This document shows, one piece after another, positions 14,967 to 15,800 of a DNA stretch of 15,800 bases. The DNA lies in contig CALUSZ010000106.1 in assembly GCA_944323495.1 (NCBI GenBank), positions 1 to 15,800 on the forward strand, given 5' to 3'. The position numbers and the translations under genes were made by a program. The DNA is from Candidatus Gastranaerophilales bacterium (lineage in GTDB: Bacteria; Cyanobacteriota; Vampirovibrionia; Gastranaerophilales; Gastranaerophilaceae). The first letter of the stretch is position 1, and every line of letters starts with the position of its first letter. The notes under the pieces were generated by a model. The model was not told the origin of the DNA. It did not search any database and saw only the letters and a list, made by a program, of their open reading frames with translations.

Positions 14967-15074
14967 CGGTAGTGAAAAAGATTTGAAGAAGCCCAGCTTT
15001 AAAATATAAATTGCACAAGTTTTTGAAATCGAACTCTAATTTCCCTATGCAATCATACCGCATATGAGGATTAA

Positions 15075-15728
15075 TTATCTTTTTTTTATAATGTATCCAT
15101 ACCGTAAGTTTTTAAACTCCAGGGCTTTGCTTGAGATTGGACCCAAAAATTCATAAGGGATTTTGAGTTTCTCAAGCAAAGCCCTTTGTATCTCAGCTTC
15201 TTCTTCGCCTTGATTAACGATAAACATTTCGCCTTCTAAAAGCTCATATGCGTGCTTTAATAATCTCTCCGGCATAAAATACCTCTCCGGAAGCCCCCAG
15301 CACTTAAGAGGATAAGGGGTTACAAACGGCAAAAGCCAGACAATATAATCGTATTTTCCCCCGATATTTAACAAATCTTCTGGATAATAATTTACCCCTT
15401 CTAAACCTTTAATATAAAACTTCGCCGCCTCATATCTTGAATAAAAATTAGAATAAAGCCTATAAGCATCAATTTCTACTCCGTCAAGCTCTAAATTTGG
15501 CGAAAATTGTCTAAAAAGTCTATACTCGCCTCCTACATACGCCCAGTTTTTAGAACCGATATCCAAAACCCTCAAATAATCCCGCTCTTTTGGTTTCATA
15601 AATTGGCTCAAAATATCATAAACATAATCACTTTCCGGGTTTTCTGCCTCACCCCTGTAATTTTTTCTGGAAAATTTCGTCTTAGAACGTATAAAAAAAT
15701 CAAATCTGTTTCTTAAATCATCAAACAT
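15075..15728 (-). CDS. SAM-dependent methyltransferase-like protein
   Basis: A 217-residue protein with a class I (Rossmann-fold) methyltransferase pattern. Motif I is VLDIGSKNWAYVG at 54-66, the acidic end of strand 2 is GVEID at 83-87 and motif IV-like YDYIVWLLPF is at 126-135. The remaining strands are around 166-172 (GEMFIVN) and 207-214. Motif I has DIGSK where the canonical loop is DxGxG, so cofactor binding should be checked. The N-terminus (about 1-50) is basic and aromatic, and the target is unknown. No Shine-Dalgarno is visible before the ATG, and a GC-rich hairpin lies 12 nt upstream. It is upstream of mnmG on the same strand, separated by 145 nt with a promoter, so the two need not form an operon. 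Confidence 0.72.
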   Translation of the reverse strand: MFDDLRNRFDFFIRSKTKFSRKNYRGEAENPESDYVYDILSQFMKPKERDYLRVLDIGSKNWAYVGGEYRLFRQFSPNLELDGVEIDAYRLYSNFYSRYEAAKFYIKGLEGVNYYPEDLLNIGGKYDYIVWLLPFVTPYPLKCWGLPERYFMPERLLKHAYELLEGEMFIVNQGEEEAEIQRALLEKLKIPYEFLGPISSKALEFKNLRYGYIIKKR

Positions 15729-15767
15729 AATAAAATAAATGGGGCGGAGCCATTCTGGCTCCGCCCC
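15729..15767 (-). terminator. GC-rich hairpin before the methyltransferase-like gene
   Basis: A perfect 12-bp stem with a 3-nt loop (15741-15752 with 15756-15767, arms GGGGCGGAGCCA/TGGCTCCGCCCC) is followed on the minus strand by ATTTATTTTATT and then directly by the ATG. It is probably the terminator of a minus-strand gene lying beyond the window's right edge. A T-rich tail on the plus side also allows a bidirectional role. Confidence 0.7.
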
Positions 15768-15800
15768 TTATTATCTATTTTAAACTTCTTTAAAAATCAA

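Noticed and set aside
14989..15001. AAGC-CCA-GCTT hairpin upstream of mnmG as a terminator or riboswitch element
   Set aside because: The stem is only 4 bp and no T tract or conserved aptamer-like context is visible.

Overview
The window is an AT-rich bacterial chromosome segment, densely packed with genes on both strands. I see no tRNA, rRNA, CRISPR array, insertion sequence or phage module. The housekeeping genes are the beta subunit of a tetrameric glycyl-tRNA synthetase (glyS), glycogen synthase (glgA) and the tRNA U34 modification enzyme mnmG. Together with a long prepilin starting MKKGFTLMEVLITLGIIG and several lineage-restricted hypothetical proteins, they fit best with a gut-type non-photosynthetic cyanobacterial relative (Vampirovibrionia/Melainabacteria, Gastranaerophilales-like). 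That placement is an inference from protein style and base composition and was not tested by a search.

Layout. 1-2520 (+): glyS with its own promoter, then a 98-aa orphan protein and a strong terminator. 2629-3909 (+): an acidic protein with an N-terminal internal duplication and a C-terminal HEAT-like segment. It ends at a bidirectional terminator shared with the converging operon. 3989-5441 (-): a three-gene envelope-stress type operon of ZAS anti-sigma factor, ECF sigma factor and periplasmic LTxxQ (Spy/CpxP/CnrX-like) protein, with an ECF-type promoter in front. 5509-6855 (-): a large prepilin-like protein with a VDPP minisatellite linker. 7077-10207 (+): an M49-like zinc metallopeptidase followed by a membrane-anchored coiled-coil protein. 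The two share a short N-terminal motif. 10223-12441 (-): glgA translationally coupled to a shortened, apparently non-catalytic PurD-like ATP-grasp protein. 12523-13052: a divergent pair, a small HTH-like regulator and an 81-aa helical protein, separated by 59 bp that hold three in-phase GTTAAT half-sites. 13058-15728 (-): mnmG and, upstream of it, a methyltransferase-like gene.

How the parts may work together. The ECF operon looks like a self-regulated envelope or metal stress circuit: membrane-held anti-sigma, sigma factor, periplasmic sensor or chaperone. The glgA-PurD-like coupling suggests a protein made in step with glycogen synthase, of unknown role. The peptidase and coiled-coil proteins may be targeted in the same way, given their shared N-terminus.

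Two kinds of start signal are visible. Most genes have AGAGG/GGAG-type Shine-Dalgarno sites. The peptidase, the HTH gene and mnmG instead have a TATAAT box 6-7 nt before the ATG and no Shine-Dalgarno, which predicts leaderless mRNAs. No stretch over 300 bases lacks a gene. The longest gap, 6856-7076, holds the divergent promoters of the prepilin and peptidase genes.
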